Source of the DNA: Actinophytocola sp044466355
GTDB lineage: Bacteria > Actinomycetota > Actinomycetes > Mycobacteriales > Pseudonocardiaceae
Direction: 5' to 3'
Assembly: GCF_044466355.1 (NCBI RefSeq)
Contig: NZ_JBITMQ010000012.1
Location: 186,001-250,000 of the forward strand
Length of the DNA: 64,000 nucleotides
Position numbers and translations under genes: made by a program. Below, in pieces: positions 37,558 to 45,790 of the stretch; positions within the stretch are counted from its first letter, which is position 1, and each line of letters starts with the position of its first letter. The notes under the pieces were generated by a model. The model did not search any database. It worked only from the letters and a program-made list of their open reading frames with translations, and had not been told where the DNA came from.

Positions 37558-38048
37558 CAGGCGCCGGGTAGGGCGAGCCATTCCGCCCAGCTGAGGTCCC
37601 TGCCGATGTACCTGGGCTTCTCGAACGGCCAGACCCGCGCGATCCACCTCGGCACGAGGACGTCGAGCGCGTCCTCCAACGGCGTGCCGACCTTCTCGTC
37701 GACGACCCACCAGCTGATCTCCGCGTCCGCGCCTGCTCTCTCCGGCGGGTCGATGTAGACACAGCCGAACAGCGCGCTCTCGTCGAGGTTCAGCAACGCG
37801 TAGTTGAACGACTCGTGCGCCTCGATCTCCCGCTCGTGCCTGGCCAGGTCCGCGCGGTCCTCCTCGACGGTCATGGTGGCGGGCGGCCATCCCCAGGCCT
37901 CGCCGTAGAACTCCCACAGCCGTTCCCGGGAACCCATCACCGCCGGGTAGTCGATCTCAGTGTGAGATTCACGGATGGGCTTCAGGTGGTACCCGTCGAG
38001 CACGGGCACACAGGTGGGATGCGTGAATTCGTCGGGAAGCCAGGCCAT
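37557..38048 (-). CDS. GNAT-family N-acetyltransferase
   Basis: 163 aa. The fold pattern fits GNAT: a central strand with SFNYALLNLDESALFGCVYI, then ADAEISWWVVDEKVGTPLED, and a C-terminal WPFEKPRYIGRDLSWAEW. The usual Q/RxxGxG/A loop is degenerate (DEKVGTPLE), so acetyl-CoA binding may be altered. The substrate is unknown. The ATG at 38048 is chosen over a GTG three codons upstream. Confidence 0.65.
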   Translation of the reverse strand: MAWLPDEFTHPTCVPVLDGYHLKPIRESHTEIDYPAVMGSRERLWEFYGEAWGWPPATMTVEEDRADLARHEREIEAHESFNYALLNLDESALFGCVYIDPPERAGADAEISWWVVDEKVGTPLEDALDVLVPRWIARVWPFEKPRYIGRDLSWAEWLALPGA

Positions 38049-38099
38049 GCACGTCAACCTACTCGCGCAGGCCGCCCCGCACGCTCGGCCGCGTCGCCG

Positions 38100-38284
38100 G
38101 GCGACATGGTGATGTCGCGCTCGGCGAGCGTCAGCCTGTCGCGCCCGGACGGCTGCACGAGCGTGACGCCACGCTGGTTGCGCAGCCGCGGCTCGCGTGG
38201 CCGCGCGAGCCGGTCACCCCGCTGGCCGGGGAGTTCGTGCGGGTCGTGCGGGCCCTGGTGCATGCTGATGGCCGTGGTCAGTGA
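38100..38284 (+). pseudogene. possible 3' remnant of a LysR-type regulator
   Basis: One plus-strand frame reads LHERDATLVAQPRLAWPREP then VTPLAGEFVRVVRALVHA and stops. This resembles the C-terminal end of LysR effector domains (P-x-A-x-x-F-x-x-x-V-R-x-L). No start or N-terminal part is present. The alternative is chance coding in a minus-strand small gene. Confidence 0.25.
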
Positions 38285-39071
38285 GCTTCCGGACAGTGCG
38301 CGGCGCAACCCCGAGCTGAGGCGCGTCGCCATGCGGCGGCAGATCGCCGAGGCCGGGTTCGTGCGCGTTGACGCGCTGGCCCGCGACTACGGCGTCAGCA
38401 TCATGACCGTCCACCGCGACCTCGACGAGCTGGAGCGGCTCGGGTTCCTGCACAAGGTCCGCGGTGGCGCCACCAGCGCGCCGACCACCACCTTCCACGG
38501 CGACCTCGAACACCGCATGCAGGCGCAGGTCGACGCGAAGCTCGCCATCGCCCGCGAGGTGCTGCGGTCCGAAGTGGAGTCCGGGCAGGTGGTCGCGCTC
38601 GACGACAGCACCACCTCGCTCGTGCTCGCCCGGCTGCTGCCGGAGAAGGCGCCGCTGACCGTCGTCACGCACTTCCTGCCGGTCATCCGTGCGCTCGCCG
38701 CCCAGCCCGGCATCGAGCTGATCGGGCTCGGCGGCCGCTACGACGCCGCCTACGACTCGTTCCTCGGCCAGGTCACGGCCGAGGCCGCCGCCGGACTGCG
38801 CTACGACCTGCTGTTCCTGTCGACCACCGCGGTTGCCGACGGGGTCTGCTACATCCAGTCGCTCGACACGGTGATCACCCGTCGCGCGCTGATCGCGTCC
38901 GCGGCCCGCAGTGTCGCGCTCGTCGACCACACGAAGTTCGACCGGCGCGCGTTGCACCGGCTGGTCGGGTTGCGGGAGCTGGACCGGGTCGTGGTCGATG
39001 ACGCGACGTCGGAGCAGGTGGTCCGGCGGGAGCGGGCGCGGGGTGCCACGGTCGACGTCGTTGCTAAGTGA
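38268..39071 (+). CDS. DeoR-family sugar-operon repressor
   Basis: 267 aa. An N-terminal DeoR HTH (RRNPELRRVAMRRQIAEAGF, then DALARDYGVSIMTVHRDLDELERLG) is followed by a sugar-phosphate-binding domain with VALDDSTTSLVLARLLP, LTVVTHFLPVIRAL and GLRYDLLFLSTTAV. It should repress the FGGY-kinase operon that starts 111 bp downstream until a phosphorylated sugar binds. ATG 38262 or 38268 are equivalent candidates. An inverted repeat GTTCG-N9-CGAAC at 39078-39096 lies in the gap as a possible site. Confidence 0.88.
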   Translation: MAVVSELPDSARRNPELRRVAMRRQIAEAGFVRVDALARDYGVSIMTVHRDLDELERLGFLHKVRGGATSAPTTTFHGDLEHRMQAQVDAKLAIAREVLRSEVESGQVVALDDSTTSLVLARLLPEKAPLTVVTHFLPVIRALAAQPGIELIGLGGRYDAAYDSFLGQVTAEAAAGLRYDLLFLSTTAVADGVCYIQSLDTVITRRALIASAARSVALVDHTKFDRRALHRLVGLRELDRVVVDDATSEQVVRRERARGATVDVVAK

Positions 39072-39077
39072 TGTGAA

Positions 39078-39096
39078 GTTCGGTCGGCGGTCGAAC
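39078..39096. promoter_or_regulatory. inverted repeat, possible DeoR operator
   Basis: GTTCG and CGAAC arms 9 nt apart just after the repressor gene, followed by related AACGTTTCAAC and GTTAAAAGTTGCGAAG stretches up to 39152. The region is AT-rich for this genome. Confidence 0.4.
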
Positions 39097-39171
39097 GTTT
39101 CAACCTGGGGATTTGCGACCGACTGACCAAGATCAATGTTAAAAGTTGCGAAGTTCTCCTGGGCGCGCTTG

Positions 39172-39177
39172 TAATAC
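39172..39177 (+). promoter_or_regulatory. -10 element TAATAC of the kinase operon, probably leaderless
   Basis: TAATAC lies 5 nt before the GTG start codon at 39183, so a transcript starting about 6-7 nt downstream would begin at or beside the start codon. No ribosome site precedes this GTG. Leaderless mRNAs are common in actinobacteria. Confidence 0.5.
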
Positions 39178-39182
39178 CGGAC

Positions 39183-40628
39183 GTGGCAGACAGCGAAGTC
39201 GCGGTATGTGTCGACGCGGGCACGACCGTCATCAAGGCCGTCGTGTTCGACGCGGACGGGCGGGAACTGGTGGTCACCCGGCGCGACACCGAGGTGCGCC
39301 ACCCGACCCGCGAACAGTGCGAACAGGACATGCACGAGGTGTGGGCCGCGGTCGTGGCGACCGTGCGTGAGGCGGTCGAACGGGTCGCCCGCCCGGTGCG
39401 GCTGCTGGCGGTCACCGCCCAGGGCGACGGCGCGTGGCTCGTCGACGCGGACGGCGAACCGCTGCGGCCCGCGGTCCTGTGGAACGACGGCCGCGCTGCC
39501 GACGTCGTCCGCGGCTGGCGTGCCGACGGCACCCTCGAGCGGGCCTACCGGATCAACGGCTCCCTCACCAACGCCGGCCTGCCGAACGCGATCCTGCGCA
39601 GCCTCGGCGAGACCCGCCCGCACACCGTGCTCACCTGCGGCGGCTGGCTGTACTCGAAGCTCACCGGTGTGCGCGGCATCGAGAAATCCGAGGCGTCCGC
39701 GCCCTGGCTCGAGATCCACGCGGGCGCGTACTCGACCGAGCTCACCGACCTGTACGGCATCGACCCGGACGTCCTGCCGCCGCTGCTGACCGACCAGGTC
39801 CACCCGCTGACCGCCACCGAGCTCGGTCTCCCGGCCGGCACGCCCGTGGTGCTCGCCCCGTACGACATCGTGACCACCGCGTTCGGCACCGGCGCCACCG
39901 CCGCGGGGCAGGCGACCTGCATCCTCGGCACGACCCTCTGCACGGAGATGCTCGTCGAGGCACCGGACACGACCGGTGAGCCGTCCGGCCTCACCCTCGA
40001 CTTCGGCGTGCCCGGACTGCTGATGCGCTCGTTCCCCACGCTCGCGGGCACCGGCGTGATCGACTGGCTCGTCGACCTTCTCGGCCTCGCCGACCACGCC
40101 GAGGTCACCCAGCTCGCGTCACAGGCACCCGCGGGCGCGGACGGGCTGCGTGTCCTGCCGTACCTCTCACCTGCGGGAGAGCGCTCTCCCTTCCTGGACC
40201 CGGCCGCGAGCGGGCTCGTTACCGGCATGCTGTTCGGGCACGGCCGCGCCCACCTCGCGCGAGCCGTCCTCGAAGGGCTCGCCCACGTCATCCGCGACTG
40301 CCTCGACGCGGCCCCCGGCAGGCCGGTCGAGTTGGGGCTGTGCGGCGGCGGCGCGGCGAGTTCCCTGTGGTGCCAGGTGATCGCCGACATCACGGGCGTG
40401 CCCGCGGTGTCCACTGAGGACACCCAGGTTGGGGCGAAGGGCGCGCTCGTGTACGCGCTCTCCGCGCTCGGCGAGTACCCCGACCTGACGGCTGCCGCGG
40501 CCGCGCTCGTCCGGCCGTCCGCACGGTACGAACCGAACCCGGGAGAGCGCTCTCTCCACGAGGCCAGGCACGCCGAGTTCCTCGAGACCCGCGCGCTCGC
40601 GGCGACCAGGTGGGCCCAGTGGCGGTGA
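39183..40628 (+). CDS. FGGY-family carbohydrate kinase 1
   Basis: 481 aa. FGGY_N has DAGTTVIKAVVFDADG (ATP phosphate loop) and VTAQGDGAWLVDADG with the catalytic-region Asp. FGGY_C has GAGxTGxx-like LAGTGVIDWL, AGERSPFLDPAASG and LCGGGAASSLWCQVIADITG. It resembles xylulose, ribulose or erythritol kinases; the exact polyol or ketose cannot be read from sequence. It is first in an operon with a second FGGY kinase. The perfect palindrome GGGAGAGCGCTCTCCC encodes its GERSP motif. Confidence 0.88.
   Translation: MADSEVAVCVDAGTTVIKAVVFDADGRELVVTRRDTEVRHPTREQCEQDMHEVWAAVVATVREAVERVARPVRLLAVTAQGDGAWLVDADGEPLRPAVLWNDGRAADVVRGWRADGTLERAYRINGSLTNAGLPNAILRSLGETRPHTVLTCGGWLYSKLTGVRGIEKSEASAPWLEIHAGAYSTELTDLYGIDPDVLPPLLTDQVHPLTATELGLPAGTPVVLAPYDIVTTAFGTGATAAGQATCILGTTLCTEMLVEAPDTTGEPSGLTLDFGVPGLLMRSFPTLAGTGVIDWLVDLLGLADHAEVTQLASQAPAGADGLRVLPYLSPAGERSPFLDPAASGLVTGMLFGHGRAHLARAVLEGLAHVIRDCLDAAPGRPVELGLCGGGAASSLWCQVIADITGVPAVSTEDTQVGAKGALVYALSALGEYPDLTAAAAALVRPSARYEPNPGERSLHEARHAEFLETRALAATRWAQWR
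40175..40190. repeat. perfect 16-bp palindrome GGGAGAGCGCTCTCCC in FGGY kinase 1
   Basis: Identical to 29441-29456. Related palindromes lie nearby at 40541, 40921 and 41197, all inside the two kinase genes. Confidence 0.6.
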
Positions 40629-42049
40629 CCTGGGTCGGTGTCGACGTCGGCACCCAGAGCATCCGCGCGCTGGCGGTCGACGACGACGGCCACACCGTCG
40701 CGGCGGCGAAGCGCCCACTGCGCGGCACTCGCTCGGGCACGCGGCACGAACAGGACCCCGACGCGTGGTGGGTGCTGGCCGCGGAAGCGCTCTCCGAGTT
40801 GGACCTACGTGGTCGCGAGGTCGGCGGCGTCGCCGTGTGCGCGACCTCGGGGACAGTCCTCCTGACCGACGCCGACGGCACGCCGCGCACCCCCGGCCTG
40901 ATGTACGACGACGCCCGCGCGGGAGCGCTCTCCCGGCAGGCGCAGGAGGCGGGCGAGGCGCTGTGGACGCGGCTGGGCTACCGCATGCAGCCCGCGTGGG
41001 CACTGCCGAAGTTGTTGTGGTGGCGGGACAAGGGCCTGCTCGGCCCGGGCGTGCGGCTCGCGCACCAGCCCGACGTGGTCGCGGCCGCGCTCGTCGGCCA
41101 CCCGGTCGCGAGCGACGCCAGCCACGCGTTGAAGACCGGCTACGACCTGATCGAGGACCGCTGGCCCGCCGAGGTGCTCGCGGCCCTGGACGTGTCGGAG
41201 AGCGCTCTCCCCGAGGTGGTCCGGCCGGGCACGGTGCTCGGCGAGCTGTGCGCCGAGGCGGCCGCGCTCACCGGGCTCCCGGCCGGGACGCCCGTGATCG
41301 CGGGCATGACCGACGGGTGCGCCGCGCAGCTCGCGGCCGGTGCGCTGGACGTGGGCGAGTGGAACTCCGTGCTCGGGACCACGTTGGCGCTCAAGGGGGT
41401 CAGCACGTCGCTGCCGCATGACCCGACCGGCGCCGTCTACTCCCACCGCGCGCCGCACGGCGACCTGTGGTTGCCCGGCGGCGCGTCGAGCACCGGGGCC
41501 GGGGCCGTGAGAGCGCTCTTCCCCGGCGCGGACCTGGACGTGTTGACCGCCGCCGCGGCCGAGGTGAAGGACGTGCCGCTGTGCTATCCGCTGGTCGGGC
41601 ACGGAGAACGCTTTCCGTTCGTGGCGCCGGAGGCCCGCGGGTTCCTCGGCGACGGGCCGCTGACCGGCGACTCGGCGACGGTGTTCGCCGCCGTGTGCAC
41701 CGGCGTCGCGCACGTCGAGCGGCTGTCGTTCGAGCTGCTGGCCTCGGCGGGCGCGGACGTGGGCGGGACCGTGACGTTCACCGGCGGCGGCGCGCGCAAC
41801 GAGTGGTGGAACCAGCTGCGCTGCGACGTGCTGGGGGTACCGGTGCGGTTGCCGGCGAACCCCGAACCCGCGCTGGGCATGGCGGTGCTCGCGGCCGGCG
41901 CGCGGACGGGTGACATCCCCGCCGCGGCGAAGCGCCTGGTGCGGGTGCGCCGCACGCTGGAGCCGGACCTCACGCGGCACGCCGACCTGACGCCCGCGTA
42001 CTCCTCGTTCGTCGCCGCGCTGACCGAACGCGGCTGGTGGAAGGGATGA
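40625..42049 (+). CDS. FGGY-family carbohydrate kinase 2
   Basis: 474 aa. GVDVGTQSIRALAVDDDG, VCATSGTVLLTDADG, YDDARAG, AGMTDGCAAQLAAGALDVG, NSVLGTTLALKG, HGERFPFVAPEARGF and TFTGGGARNEWWNQLRCDVLG give a complete FGGY fold. It is diverged from kinase 1. The GTG at 40625 overlaps the kinase 1 stop (GTGA); upstream GTGs at 40610 and 40619 would extend into it. Two adjacent FGGY kinases suggest two substrates, a stepwise pathway or a heteromeric pair. Confidence 0.88.
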   Translation: MTWVGVDVGTQSIRALAVDDDGHTVAAAKRPLRGTRSGTRHEQDPDAWWVLAAEALSELDLRGREVGGVAVCATSGTVLLTDADGTPRTPGLMYDDARAGALSRQAQEAGEALWTRLGYRMQPAWALPKLLWWRDKGLLGPGVRLAHQPDVVAAALVGHPVASDASHALKTGYDLIEDRWPAEVLAALDVSESALPEVVRPGTVLGELCAEAAALTGLPAGTPVIAGMTDGCAAQLAAGALDVGEWNSVLGTTLALKGVSTSLPHDPTGAVYSHRAPHGDLWLPGGASSTGAGAVRALFPGADLDVLTAAAAEVKDVPLCYPLVGHGERFPFVAPEARGFLGDGPLTGDSATVFAAVCTGVAHVERLSFELLASAGADVGGTVTFTGGGARNEWWNQLRCDVLGVPVRLPANPEPALGMAVLAAGARTGDIPAAAKRLVRVRRTLEPDLTRHADLTPAYSSFVAALTERGWWKG

Positions 42050-43056
42050 CTGTGCCAGAACCGATCCTGTTGGCGGGTGACCGGTTCGTGCTGAACCGGT
42101 TGCTGGCGGCCGAGCTGGCGCCGGACGCGTGGGACGTGCGGACGCTGGAGCTGCCGTGGCCGCACGTGCCGTTCGGCAAGGTCGCGGAGGTCGACGAGGC
42201 GTCCGATGTGGAGGACGCGCTCATCGAGTCGTTGCGGGGAGCCAGGGTGTGCCTGACGCAGATGGCTCCGCTCACGGCACGCGTTCTGGACGCCTGTCCC
42301 GATCTGGAACTGTTCGCGGTGTCGCGTGGCGGTCCGGTCAACGCGAACCTCGCCGCCGCCACCGAGCACGGGGTCGCGGTGACGTTCGCGCCCGGACGCA
42401 ACGCCGAGTCGACCGCCGAGCACACCATCGGCATGATGCTCGCCGCCATGCGCCGGATCCCCGTGGCGCACGACAGCGTCGTGGCCGGACGGTGGGAGAG
42501 CGCGATGTTCGCCTACACCGAGACCGGGCTGGAGATCGCGGACAGCACGATCGGGCTCGTCGGCTACGGCGCGATCGGGTCGCGGGTGGCCGCGGCGTTG
42601 CGGGCCATGGGCGCGACCGTGCTGGTGGCCGACCCGTACGCGGACGTCGAGTCGGTGCCGCTCGACGAGCTGCTGCGACGGTCCACAGTGGTCTCACTGC
42701 ACGCCAGGCTCACCGACGAGACGCGCGGCATGATCGGCGCGCGGGAAATCGCTCTCATGCCGGCGGGTTCGGTGCTGGTGAACTGCGCGCGCGGCGGCCT
42801 GCTCGACTACGACGCACTTGCCAAGGCGCTGACCGACGGCCACCTGTTCGCGGCCGCGGTCGACGTGTACGACGAGGAGCCGCTGCCCGCCGGGCATCCG
42901 CTGCGTGCGGCGCCGAACGTGGTGATGACGCCGCACCTCGCGGGCGCGAGCCGGGCCGTCGCGGCGCGCGCCGCCCGCATGGTCGGCGTCGAGGCCGCCC
43001 GCTGGCTCGCCGGTGAACCACCGCTGCACTGCGCGAACCCGGAGGTGCTGTCATGA
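42046..43056 (+). CDS. D-2-hydroxyacid dehydrogenase
   Basis: 336 aa. The NAD Rossmann motif is VGYGAIGSRVAAAL with an acidic residue after strand 2 (VADPY). The catalytic Arg is in VNCARGGLLDYDAL, Glu in DVYDEEPLPAGHPL and His in TPHLAGAS. It matches the phosphoglycerate/glyoxylate reductase branch. It would oxidise a sugar-acid phosphate or reduce a 2-keto acid. The ATG overlaps the kinase 2 stop (ATGA) and the stop overlaps the next start. Confidence 0.9.
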   Translation: MTVPEPILLAGDRFVLNRLLAAELAPDAWDVRTLELPWPHVPFGKVAEVDEASDVEDALIESLRGARVCLTQMAPLTARVLDACPDLELFAVSRGGPVNANLAAATEHGVAVTFAPGRNAESTAEHTIGMMLAAMRRIPVAHDSVVAGRWESAMFAYTETGLEIADSTIGLVGYGAIGSRVAAALRAMGATVLVADPYADVESVPLDELLRRSTVVSLHARLTDETRGMIGAREIALMPAGSVLVNCARGGLLDYDALAKALTDGHLFAAAVDVYDEEPLPAGHPLRAAPNVVMTPHLAGASRAVAARAARMVGVEAARWLAGEPPLHCANPEVLS

Positions 43057-43655
43057 CCCGGCTCCTGTTGGCGCGGCACGCGGAAACCGTGTGGCACGAG
43101 GAGAACCGGTACGCGGGCGGACGCAGCGAGCCCGAGCTGACCGACCGGGGGCTGCGGCAGGCCGAGCAACTCGCGAAGACCGCGGTCGCGCTCGGTGTCG
43201 ACGTGGTGGTCAGCTCGCCGCAGCGGCGTGCCGTCACCACCGCCACGCCAGCCGCGGAGGCGCTCGGGGTGCCGCTGCACCTGCGACCCGACCTCCGTGA
43301 GGTCGACTTCGGCGACCTCGAGGGCCACACGCTGTCCGAAATGGACCCCGAGGCCGTCCGCCGGTTCCGCCAGGACCCCGAGACCAACGCGTTCCCGAAC
43401 GCCGAACCGCTCCAGGTCGCGGGGGAGCGGTGTGCCGCCGCGCTGCGGGCGGTCGACGCCGAACACGACGGGACCGTCCTCGTCGTCGCGCACAGCAGTC
43501 TGTTCCGCATCGGCCTGTGTGTCCTCATCGGACTGCCGGTCGCCCGGTACCGCCATGTCTTCCCCCTGCTGGAAAACGTCGCACTGACCGAGATCCGGTT
43601 GCCGACCGATCCTGCCCAGCCCGCTTCCCTGCTTTCCATGAACCGTTTGCCTTGA
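43053..43655 (+). CDS. histidine phosphatase (phosphoglycerate mutase-like)
   Basis: 200 aa. The phosphohistidine motif LLARHAETVW has H9, with the second His in VVAHSSLFRIG; YAGGRSEPELTDRGLRQA and SSPQRRAVTTA are typical. The family includes sugar-phosphate phosphatases and mutases. In this operon it probably dephosphorylates or isomerises a pathway phosphate. ATG overlaps the dehydrogenase stop. Confidence 0.88.
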   Translation: MTRLLLARHAETVWHEENRYAGGRSEPELTDRGLRQAEQLAKTAVALGVDVVVSSPQRRAVTTATPAAEALGVPLHLRPDLREVDFGDLEGHTLSEMDPEAVRRFRQDPETNAFPNAEPLQVAGERCAAALRAVDAEHDGTVLVVAHSSLFRIGLCVLIGLPVARYRHVFPLLENVALTEIRLPTDPAQPASLLSMNRLP

Positions 43656-43666
43656 AAGGAACCGCC

Positions 43667-44716
43667 ATGCGCCGACTCTCGGTCCTCGTCGCGGTGCTCG
43701 CGTTGGTCGTCTCCGCCTGCTCGTCCGGTAACGGTGGTGGCGGCGACGCGGCTGGCGCCAAGATCGCCTTCCTGATGCCGGACATCGCGTCGACCCGTTA
43801 CGAGCTGTACGACAGCCCGCTGTTCAAGGCGAAGATGAAGGAGCTGTGCTCCGACTGCGAGGTCATCTACCAGAACGCGCAGGCCGACGCGTCCCGCCAG
43901 CAGCAGCAGGCGAACTCCGCGCTCGCCCAGGGCGTGAAGGCCATCGTGATCGACCCGGTGGACTCGACGGCCGCGGCGTCCATCGTCAACACGGCCCGTG
44001 CGCAGGGTGTGCCGGTGATCGCCTACGACCGGCCGATCCCGTCGACCCCGGCCGACTACTACATCTCGTTCGACAACGAGAAGATCGGTAAGTCCATCGG
44101 CGACTCGCTCGTCGCGCACCTGAAGGAGACCGGCGCGAAGGGTGGGATCCTGCAGGTCAACGGCTCGCCGACGGACGCGGCCGCCGGGTTGATCAAGAAG
44201 GGTATCCACTCCGCCATCGACGACAGCGGGTTCGAGCTGCTCGCCGAGTACGACACGCCGGACTGGCAGCCGTCGAAGGCGCAGGACTGGGTGTCCGGCC
44301 AGATCACCCGCTTCGGCGACAGGATCGTCGGCGTGGTCGCCGCGAACGACGGCACGGGCGGCGGCGCGATCGCCGCGTTCAAGGCCGCGGGCGTCACCCC
44401 GGTACCGCCGGTGACCGGCAACGACTTCGAGGTCGCCGCCGCGCAGCGGGTCGTGGCGGGCGACCAGTACAACACGATCTCCAAGCCGATCAAGATCGTC
44501 GCGGAGGCCGCGGCCGAGGTGGCGTACCAGTTCGTCAAGGGGGAGAAGCCCGAGGGCAAGACGATGCTCTTCGACACGCCGTCGCAGCTGTTCGACCCGA
44601 CCGTGGTGACGCTCGACAACCTCGCGGAGGTGCTGTCGAAGTCCGAGCAGATCAAGCCGTCCGAGGTGTGCGTGAAGGAGTACGCGGCGGCGTGCACGGA
44701 GCACGGGGTGGCCTGA
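43667..44716 (+). CDS. ABC sugar-binding lipoprotein (XylF/RbsB-like)
   Basis: 349 aa. A lipoprotein signal peptide ends at VVSACSSG. The periplasmic-binding-protein type 1 fold has IAFLMPDIASTRYE, AIVIDPVDSTAAASIVNTAR, VPVIAYDRPI, VAANDGTGGGAIAAFKAAG and PVTGNDFEVAAAQRVVAGDQ. It is closest in style to D-xylose-binding XylF. It delivers the operon substrate to the permease. The start has AAAGGA upstream. Confidence 0.9.
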   Translation: MRRLSVLVAVLALVVSACSSGNGGGGDAAGAKIAFLMPDIASTRYELYDSPLFKAKMKELCSDCEVIYQNAQADASRQQQQANSALAQGVKAIVIDPVDSTAAASIVNTARAQGVPVIAYDRPIPSTPADYYISFDNEKIGKSIGDSLVAHLKETGAKGGILQVNGSPTDAAAGLIKKGIHSAIDDSGFELLAEYDTPDWQPSKAQDWVSGQITRFGDRIVGVVAANDGTGGGAIAAFKAAGVTPVPPVTGNDFEVAAAQRVVAGDQYNTISKPIKIVAEAAAEVAYQFVKGEKPEGKTMLFDTPSQLFDPTVVTLDNLAEVLSKSEQIKPSEVCVKEYAAACTEHGVA

Positions 44717-45492
44717 TGACCGCGACAACGGACACCGCTGTCCTGTCACTGCGAGCCATCAGCAAGAACTTCGGCGCGGTCGCCGCGCTCACCGACGTCG
44801 ACCTCGACGTGTCCGCCGGTCAGGTCGTGGCGGTCGTGGGCGACAACGGTGCCGGCAAGTCCACGTTGGTCAAGGTGCTGTCGGGGGTGCACCGGCCGGA
44901 CGCGGGGACGATCACGTTCGCCGACCGGCCGGTGACCATCGGCAGTCCGGCGGCCGCGCACGCGCTCGGCATCGCGACCGTGTTCCAGGACCTCGCGTTG
45001 TGCGAGAACCTGAACGTGGTGGAGAACCTGTTCCTGGGCAGGGAGATCCGGCGCGGGCGGCTCGACGAGGTCGCGATGGAGACCAGGTCGTGGGAGCTGC
45101 TGCGGCAGCTGTCGGCGAAGATCCCGACGGTCCGGATCCCGGTGGCGTCGCTGTCGGGTGGGCAGCGGCAGACGGTCGCGATCGCGCGGTCCCTGCTCGG
45201 TGACCCGAAGATCATCATCCTGGACGAGCCGACCGCCGCGCTCGGCGTCGAGCAGACCGCGGAGGTGCTGAACCTCATCGAGCGGCTGCGCGAGCGCGGT
45301 CTCGGCGTGATCATGATCAGCCACAACATGGAGGACGTGCGTGCGGTCGCCGACCGCATCGTGGTGCTGCGGCTGGGTCGCAACAACGGCGAGTTCGACG
45401 CGGCCGAGGTGACCACCGAGGACCTGGTGGCCGCGATCACCGGCGCTGCGGACAACGTGGCCACACAACGCGCCAGGAGGAACCATGGCTGA
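44716..45492 (+). CDS. ABC sugar importer ATPase (single domain)
   Basis: 258 aa. Walker A GDNGAGKST, Q-loop VFQDLA, signature LSGGQRQTVAIARSL, Walker B IIILDEPTAAL and H-loop ISHN. XylG/RbsA types carry two ATPase domains (~500 aa); this one has one, as in FrcA-type importers. The ATG shares one base with the binding-protein stop. Its last 8 nt overlap an ATG at 45485 preceded by a perfect AGGAGG. Confidence 0.9.
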   Translation: MTATTDTAVLSLRAISKNFGAVAALTDVDLDVSAGQVVAVVGDNGAGKSTLVKVLSGVHRPDAGTITFADRPVTIGSPAAAHALGIATVFQDLALCENLNVVENLFLGREIRRGRLDEVAMETRSWELLRQLSAKIPTVRIPVASLSGGQRQTVAIARSLLGDPKIIILDEPTAALGVEQTAEVLNLIERLRERGLGVIMISHNMEDVRAVADRIVVLRLGRNNGEFDAAEVTTEDLVAAITGAADNVATQRARRNHG

Positions 45493-45790
45493 AGCCGCGC
45501 GAGTCGCGCGCTCAGACACCGCGAGTCGCGTGCTCCAGCACACCGAGTTGCGTTTTCGTGCGGGTGCTCCTACGCGAAGTCGACAACTCGCCCTGTCTGG
45601 GAGCGCGACTCGCGGGTCTCGAACGGGAGAGTTGCGAACCGAGGTCGCGCGAGTCGCGTGTGCGGACACCGCGAGTCGCGTGCTCCGGCGTATCGAGTTG
45701 CGTTTTCGTGCGGGTGCTCCTGCACGAGGTCGACAACTCGCCATGTTCGGGAGCGCGACTCGCGCTGTTCGAGAGCGAGACTCGCGATGA
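45485..45790 (+). CDS. repeat-encoded 101-aa open frame in the ABC operon
   Basis: It starts at ATG 45485 with CAGGAGGAACC in front, the best ribosome site in the region, and overlaps the ATPase stop. Its TGA overlaps the permease ATG (ATGA). After MAEA it reads two copies of ARVAxxDTASRVL..ELRFRAGAP, offset exactly 50 codons, entirely encoded by repeat array 3. I infer that the strong start once belonged to the permease (MAEA...) and that the array was inserted after codon 4, with coupling preserved through the array. The product, if made, is a small Arg/Ala-rich peptide without known function. Confidence 0.45.
   Translation: MAEAARVARSDTASRVLQHTELRFRAGAPTRSRQLALSGSATRGSRTGELRTEVARVACADTASRVLRRIELRFRAGAPARGRQLAMFGSATRAVRERDSR
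45497..45786. repeat. 22-bp-unit repeat array 3, two tandem elements
   Basis: Two elements 150 bp apart, each with two CGCGAGTCGCG units, a hairpin (CGAGTTGCGTTTTCGTGCG pairing loosely with a CGA.GTCGACAACTCG arm) and inverted CGCGACTCGCG units. Located between ATPase and permease in one operon. Confidence 0.85.

Noticed and set aside
38054..38263. 69-codon minus-strand gene before the DeoR regulator
   Set aside because: Low-complexity Arg/Pro composition and no clear ribosome site; a LysR-like tail on the other strand explains the region about as well.
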